This document shows, one piece after another, positions 11,503 through 21,604 of a stretch of 64,000 nt of DNA. The position numbers and the translations under genes were made by a program. Each line of letters begins with the position of its first letter. Positions within the stretch are counted from its first letter, which is position 1. The stretch spans positions 1,767,923-1,831,922 of the forward strand of contig JAESIW010000200.1 in assembly GCA_016802295.1 (NCBI GenBank), in the 5' to 3' direction. This DNA comes from Brachionus rotundiformis. Its lineage: Eukaryota; Rotifera; Eurotatoria; Ploima; Brachionidae. Under the pieces are notes generated by a model, which was not told where the DNA came from, made no database searches, and saw only the letters and a program-made list of their open reading frames with translations.

Positions 11503-12748
11503 ATTTTAAAATTAATATAACAAGATGAGGTATAAATCTCGGACATTTTATCATTGGTAATATTCATGAATTTCGTTTCAACACATTTAAAGAGCAATGG
11601 AATTTAATTAAAAACAAAAAATGTTTTTTCAAATATTTTAAATGTTTTTTTATTATTTATATGACTTAATTAGATTCGTAATAAATAGTTTTGAATAAAA
11701 TTCACTAATATTTATCTAAGAATAAACTGTTGAAATATATTTTCATATCTTTTTTTTTTAAATTGAATTGTAGCTCATATTGGAAAGCTTGATTCAAGAT
11801 TTTTTATGCAATTTAGCTTCAAATTTGAAAAATTAATTCTAATAATGCGAACCACTTTAAGTAAGTTGTCCAAAACTTAAAACTGGAAGGTATTAATTTT
11901 TAAAATATTAAGACAACGATAACGATGTCCTGGCTCTAAAAAATTTAGGAACATAAGTAATAAAATTGATAAAAATCATAATGAATCATAATGAAATTAA
12001 AGTTTACGCAGCAAACAATCTATTTTTAGATAATAAAGACTTCACTCAGCATTACATATTAATATATTGGACAAGCATTCATAAATGTGTACTGAAATAA
12101 GTTTTTTTCAAGTACTTTTTTGCTTAGATACTTTTTTAATTTCGGTCAATTAATTAAAAAATTCAAGATCTAGGCAAAATAATAGATGATAGAGAAAATG
12201 AAGAGATTGAGTTTCATTTTGAAAATTTTACAAATGTTGGCGTTTTTGAATCCAGATGGCATTGTAGAAATATTTCACGAGCTTAAAAAAATAGTAAAGA
12301 TTTTATCATTTATCATTTTATGATTTTTTTGTGAATACATATGCTGGTGGAAAAGCAAAAGTTCTATCCAACCATGAATCGTACTTTTGCCTAAGCTTTT
12401 GGTTCATTTTTGGAATGCTCATAGTTGCCAATTCGATTATTTGCTATATTTTAATAAATTTTGAGAATATTTTTTCACAATTCAATTGTGAAATTTAAAT
12501 TAAATAAAGTAACTTAAGTAAACATTAATTAAAAAATAACGTAATAATATTAAAAGGATAAAGATATATTTAGCAACATAGTTTTTCTTTTCGTCTCAAA
12601 TTTTAAATAACAAAATTAATGCTAGAATATTTATTTTAATTATAAAATACAAATAGTACAAAATATAAATTAAAAATTTCTAATTTTTAAACATTTTTAC
12701 AACATTATAGAAAATGGAAAATAATAATCCAATGTCAACTACTCAGTA
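11503..12748. other. Intergenic with a DNAJC12 exon-3 fragment copy
   Basis: AT-rich spacer between convergent TM9SF4 and DNAJC12. 12364-12409 on the minus strand copies part of DNAJC12 exon 3 (reads NQKLRQKYDSWLD against DQKLRQKYDLWLD of the gene). 12167-12286 (+) is an isolated coding-like stretch of about 38 codons with no recognised match. The rest appears empty. Confidence 0.5.
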
Positions 12749-14476
12749 TTATATCTGATAATTCCTGAATTTCTTCAGAAAAGGGTCATTTTGTTTCGAG
12801 TTACATCGAAAATTAGATAAATCAATAGACTTGTTTGGAGAATTAAGATCACTTTCTTTATTTGACATGATCATCGGCTCTGGCTTTTTACTACTCCAGT
12901 GGAAAACCTTAAACAAAAGTTAGTCTTTAATCTAACCAAATGAAAAATTACTGGACTGGTTTTTTCAGTAAATCGACGCCATTCATTCCATGACATGCCA
13001 AAATTACCATCCAACCATAAATCGTACTTTTGCCTTAGTTTTTGGTCTAGCAAAATTTCTTTTGCTTCCTGTAAAATCTTAAATTCTTTCTCTTAAAAGA
13101 TAATATAATTTGAGTATTTTAAAATTTATAATAAAAATTTTTTCCAAATCAAAAATGCTAAAAATTTTGTCGACTTCAATAAGGCCTCTTTGGGAAACTC
13201 TTAGATTGATACTTAGAGATTATGGTAAACTACAGAAGATTGTTAACATGATAAAACTCGTTTATGAGAATTTCATAATTCTGGAAAAAGGACTTCAAAG
13301 TGTGAACAGAAGTTAGACAAGGATGTGTTGTCTCTACGATAATGTATTATTGATTATATAACAAGGAAAACTACCTCAATCTAGAGGAGTATACAGAGGA
13401 AGTTAACAAAACTTGATCTAGAGTTCGCAGATGATTTGGTGATAACAAATAGAGAAATGAACATGCATATGAAAACGCAGGATTTGGTGAATAACGCTTG
13501 ACCAATCGGACTCAAAATAAATGGGGCCAAAACAAAAGTCATGTTCTTTAGCACCTAAATTTATATCTCGATTACCAAAGATGGTTCGAATATTAAGTTT
13601 GTGAGTGAATTCACATACTTAGGAACCGTCATAAATGATCGGAACTCATAGACTTGTAATAGCTAAATGAGTGCTACAGCTAGGAAATAAAAATCAAGAT
13701 ATACAACACTGTAGTAAAAGCTACAATGATCTATGGAAGCGAATACTGGAGAGTTGGATAAAAAAGATTAAACACCTTCCACACTGGTAGATTGAGAAGG
13801 ATTCTTGGGATACACTGGCCTGAAACATTGCCAAACGATGAGCTATACAGAAGAATGAAATCAGAACTAATGTGTCAATGATAAAGAGTAAAAGACTGCG
13901 ATGGCTTGGACATGTTCTTAGAATAAAAAGAATACGAAAACCAAACAGAGTTTTTCTATGAACACCGCAAGGGTGAAGAAAGGTAGGTTGATCAGCAATA
14001 ACATGGAGGTCAACGATCACAAAAGAGCTCACCGAAACGGGAAAGAAAAGGTGAGGAGCAGGGGTAAAGACAAAAGATCGACTTGAGAGAAAATCAGAAG
14101 TAATAACCCTATGCTTCACAAGGAGTGTTTAAGAAAGAAAAAAAAGAATTGAATTGAATTAAATTTAAATTTTTTTCTCAAAAATTGATATTATTTTTGA
14201 AGTCTTATATTTATATTAAAAAAAGTTCCAATTTTTATAATTATCTCAATAGTTAAACTTTGTCTTACGTGAATCTTCTTTATCCAAATTCTTGTCTGGA
14301 TGTAATTTCAAAGCTCTTATTTTGTATTCAGTTGTTATTTGTTCAATCTTTGGGATAAAAATTACCACATAAAAATTAAGAATAATTGCTTTTACCGATG
14401 AATTTCTATCACAGCCTAAAACTTGATAAAAATTCGGCTCTTGGAAGCTTCTACTGAAAAAAGAAAAACTCTCCAT
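12749..14476 (-). CDS. DNAJC12: DnaJ homolog subfamily C member 12
   Basis: J-domain co-chaperone of Hsc70; the human protein assists aromatic amino-acid hydroxylases. Exons in transcription order: 14476-14396, 14347-14269, 13091-12952, 12907-12749; phases close to a 152-aa protein (human 198). The J domain reads NFYQVLGCDRNSS, then YKIRALKLHPDKN with the HPD motif intact, then EAKEILLDQKLRQKYDLW. A divergent middle follows, and the C-terminus FLKKFRNYQI matches the conserved human LRKFRNYEI. Intron 2 (about 1.18 kb against about 44-48 bp for the others) contains a decayed LINE. The 3' end of ATAD1 is only 122 bp upstream on the same strand. An acceptor-like TTTTTAAAG lies 5 bases before the ATG. 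Confidence 0.9.
13130..14115 (+). mobile_element. Decayed RTE-like LINE inside DNAJC12 intron 2
   Basis: Plus-strand pieces of a reverse transcriptase in order, broken by stops and frameshifts: FVDFNKASLGN, ILRDYGKLQKIVNMIK, EVRQGCVVST, DLEFADDLVITNREM (catalytic FADD box), FTYLGTVIND, TVVKATMIYGSEYW, RLRRILGIHWPETLPN and RLRWLGHVLRI. This order is typical of RTE-type or related non-LTR elements. It is antisense to the host gene and fills most of the intron. Confidence 0.8.
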
Positions 14477-14598
14477 TTACACTTTAAAAAAATTATTTAT
14501 GTCTTTAATTTGAATTTATCTGTATCGAGTGATTAATCTCGATTTATGTTAAGAAAAACAAAATAATATTTTATAAAAAAATTTATTAAATAAAAAAT

Positions 14599-15928
14599 TC
14601 AAAAATGGTTGTTTCCGATAAGTCGTTTGGTTGCCAAATTTTTCACTTCCATTTTCTGAAAGGCACCATTAAAATCGCATTGTCGTATACTGATTGCTTC
14701 AGAATTCTGAATATTAGATGTATTTTGGCCTTCTGATCTGTGCTTATTTTTCAGAATTTCAATGAACCTGTTCATGGCGGCACATCTGCACAGCTCATGC
14801 AAATCACTACCACTAAAACCCTCAGTTCTTCTGGCAATTCCATCTAGGTCAACATCCTCATCCAAGTGTTCATCTTTCAGTATAACATTCAGAATTTTTA
14901 ATCTCTGAACTTCATTTGGCAAACCAATATAAAACATTTGCGGCATACGTCTTAATATTGCTGGATCAACATCATCAGGTCTATTTGTCGCTCCAATAAT
15001 AAGTATCCTATTATTATTCTGATTAGTGCACAAACCGTCCCAAAGAGTCATAAATTGTGTCTTAATGGTGATTGTGCACTCGTGGTCATCTGATCTCCTG
15101 TTTCGCAAAAATGAATCTATTTCATCTATAAATATTATGACTGGTTGGATTTTATATGCCAGAGTAAATACAGCTTCGGCTCTTTTCTGCGATTCGCCAT
15201 ACCATTTATCGAATAAACTTGATACCTGCAGGTTTATAAATCTGGCTCCTGATTCTTTTGCCAATGCTTTGGCGATCATTGTTTTGGCATTGCCCGGAGG
15301 CTTAAATCCAATAATTAATAAAATCAAAAAAAATTTTTTTCCTTATTACTCCAAATAAGAGAACTCCTTTTGGTGCCGTGATTAATTTAGATCTGCTAAC
15401 AGAAGAATTTGTCTCTGATAGATTTTTAAGTGGATAAATAACGCTGAGTCTAAGATCATCTATAATGTGGTCTAGGCCACCAATGTCTGACCAAGAGCAC
15501 TCAATATCTTTCGATAAAATTATATTGGATGCAATAAAAAGTTCGTGCTCGTTCAAATCCAAGTCCGACATGCCAACAAGTTTTATGATTTTTTCAGCTC
15601 TATTCTTTGCTGCTTGTTTATCAGCGTTGGTAGGGTCCAGATTTTTCATTAGCCATTTCATTAAAAAATATGTTGTTGCTGCTGAGACTGTGAGGCCAAG
15701 AAGTCGTGCCAAAATGGACAGAATTTGTTTTTGATTTGATTTTATGTACTCTATAGAGGACAAAAAAGGCTTGGACAAACCAGTCTCTTCTTTAGGCAGT
15801 GTTATTTCCTTTAGCTTTGTTGGATCGAAGATTACATTCCGAGGGCTATCATTGGCACTGATTGAGTTGAAAAATTTTGAATTTAGCTTACAAATCCATT
15901 CTCCTACATCATAAATATACTCTTGCAT
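14599..15928 (-). CDS. ATAD1: ATAD1/Msp1 outer-membrane AAA ATPase
   Basis: AAA+ extractase of the mitochondrial outer and peroxisomal membranes that pulls out mislocalised tail-anchored proteins. Exons 15928-15350 and 15300-14599 give 426 aa (human 361), with a longer N-terminus. A transmembrane segment (LLGLTVSAATTYFLMKW) is followed by the linker and AAA module: SWSDIGGLD, pore loop KWYGESQK, Walker B IIFIDEIDSFLRN, sensor GATNRP and arginine fingers in LRRMP. The intron splits the Walker A between GVLLFG and PPGNAKT. The resulting GPPGNAKT has Ala where nearly all AAA proteins have the last Gly (human GPPGCGKT). An acceptor-like CTTTTAG lies 9 bases before the ATG. Family assignment is firm; the effect of the Ala on ATP binding is unknown. 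Confidence 0.93.
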
Positions 15929-16174
15929 TTTAATTGTCTAAAAGTTTCATAAAATATGATAAATAATTTAAAAGTCAAAAAGGAATTAAATATTATAGGA
16001 TAAATTTTTTGTCAATTAATATTCAAATAAATCTAGGCAGATTATTTCCCAGATATTGTTAGTAAAAAATAAACAAGTAAATTAATAAAAAAGATTTATT
16101 TTTGATCATTTTAATATATAGAGAATCTATTTAATGAATAACAAATTAAGTAAGATTAATTTAAAAAAGTAAAG

Positions 16175-16618
16175 TTAGCTTGATTGTTCTTCTAAGCTGA
16201 AACTTTCCGATTCAGTGGAGTAATCTTCTTTTTTGGAAACATTGTCAGCTTTGTTAATATTGACATAATTTGCCAATAGACGCTGATTTTCGTTATCGAC
16301 ATCAGAGAATAAGAATTTGCCTCTGTGATTAAATGAGTAAAATGATGTTCGATTGGCAATGTTGTCCCAAGATTTGTTTTCCCATTCACTGGTTATTTTT
16401 ATGGGCTTGAATTTAGCTGCCACTTGAATGACGCCTAAACAGCTCAGAAAAAGACATACTACAGTTTGAACTAGAATATCGAGAGGTAGTGATGAAATGG
16501 ACCAAGAACTTGATTCATAATCATGTTCGGTTAAGCGCATGTAGCTCTTGTGTTGTGTTGCTGAATAGGCAGCATGACATAAGCCTATAAGACCCAATGT
16601 TAAAACTAATTTACCCAT
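16175..16618 (-). CDS. MMGT1: ER membrane protein complex subunit 5 (MMGT1)
   Basis: Membrane subunit of the EMC insertase, which inserts tail-anchored and other weakly hydrophobic helices into the ER; also described as a magnesium transporter. 147 aa, single exon (human 131). It begins with a hydrophobic helix (KLVLTLGLIGLCHAAYSA) and continues QHKSYMRLTEHD, a second helix (VQTVVCLFLSCLGVIQVAA), then the cytosolic NRTSFYSFNHRGKFLF, all diagnostic. The C-tail is acidic and Ser-rich. An acceptor-like TTTCACAG lies 3 bases before the ATG. ATAD1 starts 246 bp downstream on the same strand. Confidence 0.93.
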   Translation of the reverse strand: MGKLVLTLGLIGLCHAAYSATQHKSYMRLTEHDYESSSWSISSLPLDILVQTVVCLFLSCLGVIQVAAKFKPIKITSEWENKSWDNIANRTSFYSFNHRGKFLFSDVDNENQRLLANYVNINKADNVSKKEDYSTESESFSLEEQSS

Positions 16619-17147
16619 ATTCTGTGAAATATTTCAGAATTTAGATCAAAATAAACATTTGATGATTTTAATTTTGATACACTAATTCATTATTTTTAAA
16701 TAATTATTGTTTGAAAATTTGAAAACATATTTTTTTTAAAACTAACTTAACATTATTCATAGAAAAAAATCTTGAATGGCACTGAACAGAATATTTTAAA
16801 ATATTCTATTCAATGACGAATATTCTAATTCGTCAATTGATATTATTAATTATTAATAATATGTAAATAAAACACATTATGTGATAGTTTATTATATAAT
16901 ATATATTGTTTTTGCTGAAGACTTATCACAGAAAAATGATTTCACTAACAATAGGCTTCTATTTAAATGAGCATTAATTTTTTAAGGTATTAGCAGTAAA
17001 TTAAAATCATTAAAAAATCTCTAATTGAACATTAAATTATATATAAACAAGCATTAATTAATTTAAACAATAACAATGAGAAAATTTTGCATTTTAAAAC
17101 CAGTAAATGAACGTAAAATCTTTATCAAAGTTACATTAATAAAACAA
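16619..17147. other. Intergenic with AT-rich hairpins
   Basis: Spacer left of a MULE/SWIM fragment. 16790-16860 contains short palindromes (GAATATTTTAAAATATTC, and TGACGAAT facing ATTCGTCA), which may be a worn inverted-repeat element or chance in AT-rich DNA. No gene seen. Confidence 0.35.
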
Positions 17148-17345
17148 TTATTGCACTAATAAAGCACCTTTAGCTTTTGCAGGTCTACCTCTTTTACGTT
17201 TGCTACCAATTTCGACATTTTTAGCCTCCGGAGATGGTTTGCAATATTTCAATCTTATTGACATTCCGATGATATGTTTGCACATGTATATAATGTTCTT
17301 TTTAAATAATTGTGTTATAAAATTATTAGATATAAACTTAATCAA
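17148..17345 (-). pseudogene. MULE/SWIM transposase C-terminal fragment
   Basis: Minus-strand frame with CKHIIGMSIRLKYC, then PEAKNVEIGSKRKRGRP and KAKGALLVQ. The same ordered pattern (CKH-x-LIRLKY, then -AK-V-IG-KR-RG-P-KAK-) recurs at 33449-33697 and 43560-43680, so this is the tail of a repeated SWIM zinc-finger transposase. The zinc-binding CxC half and the transposase domain are missing here. Confidence 0.55.
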
Positions 17346-17852
17346 ATTATCAGAAAAAGTTATAGAATTTTAGGCCTAGTTCTTAATGGTATCAATTGTT
17401 TAAAATTGGAAGTTGGTAACTGATGTAATTGAAACATAAAAATTTATAAAAACTTAAAATATTGATATTTTTTATAGTTTTATTAGATCATATATTAAGC
17501 TATACCATAGAGAAGCCTTTTGGGCTTGCTCTACGAATAAACCTTGTAGCTTATTGTTAATTTATTTTTGAGGATCGAAATATTTAAAATTATTAAAAAA
17601 AATAAAATTCAAAATACCAATTTAAATTCATTTGATTATTTTAATTTAATTTAATTTTTGATATAATAATTTTTTAGACCTCCACAAATTCATAATTTAA
17701 CTAAAAGCAATAAAATGACATCAAATTATGTGATAGTAATATATAACATATAAATGGTAAAATGATAAAAAGTATCATTTAAGCAAAAAGATTCAAAACT
17801 GGAAATTATAATCAAAGAAATAAAAAATTAGATTATTCAAAGCAAACCCAGA
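17346..17852. other. Intergenic, 5' of GSTZ1
   Basis: About 500 bp of AT-rich sequence upstream of the GSTZ1-like gene; no recognisable gene or element. Confidence 0.4.
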
Positions 17853-18723
17853 ATGTCATTTAATAAGGTTTACTATGTTACTTTATAACAATTTAATTAT
17901 TTTAATTAATTTTAAAAGCCAATCTTGTGGAATTTTTATCGAGGCGCATCATGGAGAGTTAGATTAGGTAGAATAATTTATAAGATAAAAAAAATTAATC
18001 TTTTTTTCGCATAATTAAAAGCTTTGGCTTTCAAAAAAATTGATTACGAATATAGATCAGTCAATATTGATAAAGGAGAACAAGTAATTTATTTTATATA
18101 AATAAATATTGAATAAAAATTTTGAATTTTTAAATTTTTCAATTAAACTAATTACATTTTAAGTTTACAAAAGAATATGAAGCTATTAATCCGAATAATG
18201 AAATACCAACATTACAAATTGATGGCTATAATTTGACTCAGACAGTAATTTATTTTAAAGATTGTAAAGATATAAAATGATTTTTTAGATGCCCATAATA
18301 GAATATTTAGATGAAACAAGATCATTTGAACCCAAGCTACTTCCATCTGATAGCTATAAACGTTGTAAAGCCAGATCAATAGCTGAAATAATAAATTCAG
18401 GCATGCAGCCTTATCAAAAAATAGTTAAGCGATTAGGAAAAGAGTTGGGTGAACAAGAAAAAACAAAAAGATTAGAATTGTCAACCAAAAAAGCCTTAAA
18501 AGCTATTGAGTCAATTGTAGCTGAAACTTCAGGCAAATATTGCATTGGAGATGGTATAACAATTGCTGACATTTTTTTGGTACCAGCTGTACATACAGCT
18601 CGCTTACAAGAGATAAATTTAAACGAATATCCTTGCTTGTCAAAAATTATTGATAATCTTGATAAACTACCAGAAGTAAATCAGACTCATCCTAAAAACC
18701 AAGTCGATTATCAACAAAGTTAA
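17853..18723 (+). CDS. GSTZ1: Glutathione S-transferase zeta / maleylacetoacetate isomerase-like
   Basis: Family role: isomerises maleylacetoacetate to fumarylacetoacetate in tyrosine breakdown, using glutathione. Exons 17853-17867, 17919-17967, 18022-18083, 18164-18244, 18289-18723; phases close to 213 aa (human 216). The thioredoxin-fold half carries PILWNFYRGASWRVRLALAF and EIPTLQIDG; the helical half carries MPIIEYLDETR, GKYCIGDGITIADIFLVP and EYPCLSKI. The zeta signature SSCxWRVRIAL is altered: the catalytic Ser-Ser-Cys triplet is replaced by Gly-Ala with one residue lost, although SWRVR remains. Exon 1 (MSFNK) is inferred from its in-phase ATG, a GT donor and a 51-bp intron. The fold is clear; catalysis is doubtful. 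Confidence 0.88.
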
Positions 18724-18929
18724 TTTTTAAATTAATTCTAGAAATTATTATTTTCAATAAAATTTAATAAATGAATGATTAAATTTTAGTACTGATTATT
18801 AATTTAGAATTTTATTAACACGACGTAATATTCCATACTTTATTTATTTATTCTTATTTTCTATTATTTTTTATATTTACTATCATATATTCTAATAATG
18901 TGATAAAATTTAAATAATACTGCGACCCT

Positions 18930-19590
18930 ATCGGGTTAAGCTTCTTCGAGACTATCTGTTAATAATTTTAAAAAGTTGGATTAAATCTCCCCTCATCCGT
19001 TTTATTTTGAGATTAGTTAAATTTAAGATTTACAGTCTTTTCGAGTAGTCAAATTTTCGAAGTGAATGTATTATGTTTTTTTTCATTCTTCCTTGGACTC
19101 CTTTGGACAGTATTTGGACTTTTTCGATTTCTGAAGTATCATTTTCAATAAATGGACCCCATTTATGGCAAACTCTAAATGAGATCTAACAAGTGCTGTA
19201 TAAAGCATTCTCAATGTTTCAATGCTTAAACTCCTGAAACTTTTACAAATCATTCCCAAAAAACGATTTCCACGACTCTTGCAATACTTAACTTGGTTAG
19301 TCCACTTCAAGTCACTCTGACTATCTGAATATAAATACCTAAATCTTTTTCAAAAATTTTTTAGATAAATTCTGTTTACCATATCTGAAAAAAATGGTAC
19401 AGTTAAAAAAAGAATTTTTGAACCAGCATGCATTACACTGCATTTTTCGATATTTAATTCAAGATACCAACTAAGTGACCAACTTAAAATTAAGTCTATA
19501 TTTTTTTGAAGTTATCAAGATTATCTTGTGAACTTTTAATTACAGACAAAAATTTAGTATCATCGGCAAATATCTCGCATTTTTTAACTA
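18930..19590 (-). mobile_element. Non-LTR retrotransposon (CR1/Jockey-like) RT fragment
   Basis: The complement reads in order FADDTKFLSVIKSSQDNL (polymerase box), then 19310-19083 with SRGNRFLGMICKSFRSLS and LRMLYTALVRSHLEFAING, then RMRGDLIQLFKIINR near 18960. Frameshifts and stops separate these blocks, so it is a dead, 5'-truncated LINE in the GSTZ1-FERRY3 spacer. Confidence 0.8.
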
Positions 19591-19841
19591 AAAATGATAA
19601 ATTAATTTTTTTAATTTAATATTTAATTTTATTATCCCAAACATCTATATTTCTCAGAAATTTTTCATGAAAAAAATTAAATTTATTAACTTAATTATTA
19701 AAAATATAACGGTAAATTTAGCATGTTTATTTTGCAATTTTTTTCTGAGGAAATAATCAAATTTTTAATAAAATAATCATGTGATTTAATTTAATTTGAA
19801 AATTCACAACAAAATTAGAAAAAAAAGATAATGATTAAAAA

Positions 19842-21604
19842 ATGACACCTAGTTTTTCATTTTCTTTTTCACCTGAAACAAACATATTTTCAGTCTTAGC
19901 TGACAATCAAATTCTAGTCGAGTTTAACATTAATATATTAAGCAACAATTTGAATACAAAACTATGTTGTGATGGTACATTGGATAATTCAGACCAGGAA
20001 TCAAACCTAAACGAAATAATTTATCTAATAATAGATCACCTAATTGCTCAAAAGCCAAATTTAAAAAATTTTCCGCACTATCTAAAAACAAGTTCTGATT
20101 TTCGTTCAGCTTTAAATTCTTTTCTTTACAACCAAATCGACTTTCACTTTGATAACAGGCTAAAAAATGCTCCTGGATTTGGATCGGTTGAGTTTACCAA
20201 TGCCCTTAGAAAATATTGGTTAGATTCGATTAATCCAGTTAACTCTAGTTCTAACAAAACCGAGACAGATAACTCAATTCATTTGGCAAAAATGTACCAT
20301 CAACTAATACATTCAGACTTTATGAATTTAATAATAAAATACGAGTATATTAAATCTTTTGAATACAACCAGAAATATAATCAATTCTTACTCTCATCAA
20401 ATAATGAACTTTGGTCGACTCGGATCGAGTCTCTGAAGCACAAACAACAGCGCCAATTCAGCAGATTTATTTTCAAGCTTTATGACGAGTTTTGTGACCA
20501 AAAGCCAGCAAAAGAAAACTTAAACGACTACATTCAGGACTCTGATTTTGATGACTTTGAAGATATCAATTCAACTCCAGTAAAAAATTTAGATGAAAAT
20601 AAAATATCTAAAAGATCATCAAGAGTTTTTAAAGACACCTCTTTTAATCGAATTGAAGAAAGCTATACAATTCAGCTAGGAGCTCAACTTAAGAGCACAC
20701 ACAACTTAAGATTGGTACGCTGTGACATATTGGAATACTGCAGGAATAGATTTAAAACTAATGAGGGAAAAAATCGTGACAATTTAATTGATTTTATAGA
20801 GCCTCATAGCATGCTTACAGCTATGTCTTTATATTCAACAAATAAACTCAATGCTTTAGTTCTCCTTGTGGACAGTATTTTAAAAAATGGTGTCGATTTG
20901 AGTGATATAAAAAATAGTTCTGAATTAAGTGATCTTAGTCCAGCTTTCAGGGAAATATGTCACAAAAATGGATACGATTTTCACTTCCAATCAATCGATG
21001 AACAAATTCAAATGGCTATTAGGTGTATAAATTCAGTTAATAAGTCAAATGAACAAAACTTTGCCAAATTAAACACAGGCGATTTTTATGTGACTAAACA
21101 TTCAAATTTGTCTCAGACTCATGTGGTTTTTCATTTGGCTGCGTTTGACCATGATAACGAAACAACCAGTTTGAAACAATCAGATTTATCCAGCAGACAC
21201 CCAGTTATCTTGGGCTTACGAAATATTCTCAAGTCGTGTATACAGAACAATGTTCAAACTATAACAATACCTTTGCTACTGACCCATCAAATGACTGAGG
21301 TACATTAGATAATTTAATAGAAGAATAAAGGTCTTTTTTTATTATTAGGATATGACCATAAATTGGGTAATGAAAAGAGCCGAGTTAGTTTTAAAATGTA
21401 TGAAAGGCTTCATGATCGAGTTTGTTCAATGGGGTTCTCTTGAATCAAGAAACATTCAATTTATAGTACCATTGGTAAAGACTAATTTTAGATATATTTT
21501 ATTTTAAAATTTTTTTTAAGGGTTTGATTGATGAAACATTCAATTCGCTAAGCAATTTGATTAAAACTGTTTTTAGAGAATCAAGAACTTATTTATCAAG
21601 CTAA
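19842..21604 (+). CDS. FERRY3: FERRY endosomal RAB5 effector complex subunit 3 (C12orf4 family)
   Basis: Homologue of human C12orf4/FERRY3, part of the RAB5 effector that links early endosomes to mRNA. Exons 19842-21299, 21349-21474, 21521-21604, phases closed, 555 aa (human 552). The C-terminal part is most conserved: FHLAAFDHDNETTS, HPVILGLRNILKSC, TITIPLLLTHQMTE, then across the splice DMTINWVMKRAELVLKCMKG. Upstream the chain is divergent with an acidic linker around DSDFDDFEDIN. The ATG is the first in the frame. The start of the next gene, ACLY, is 1.4 kb away. Confidence 0.9.

Noticed and set aside
13721..14119. Minus-strand 132-codon frame in DNAJC12 intron
   Set aside because: Antisense of the LINE relic; the readable similarity is on the plus strand.
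16790..16860. Short palindromes
   Set aside because: Could be a MITE remnant, but short AT-rich palindromes are frequent here and no target duplication was seen.
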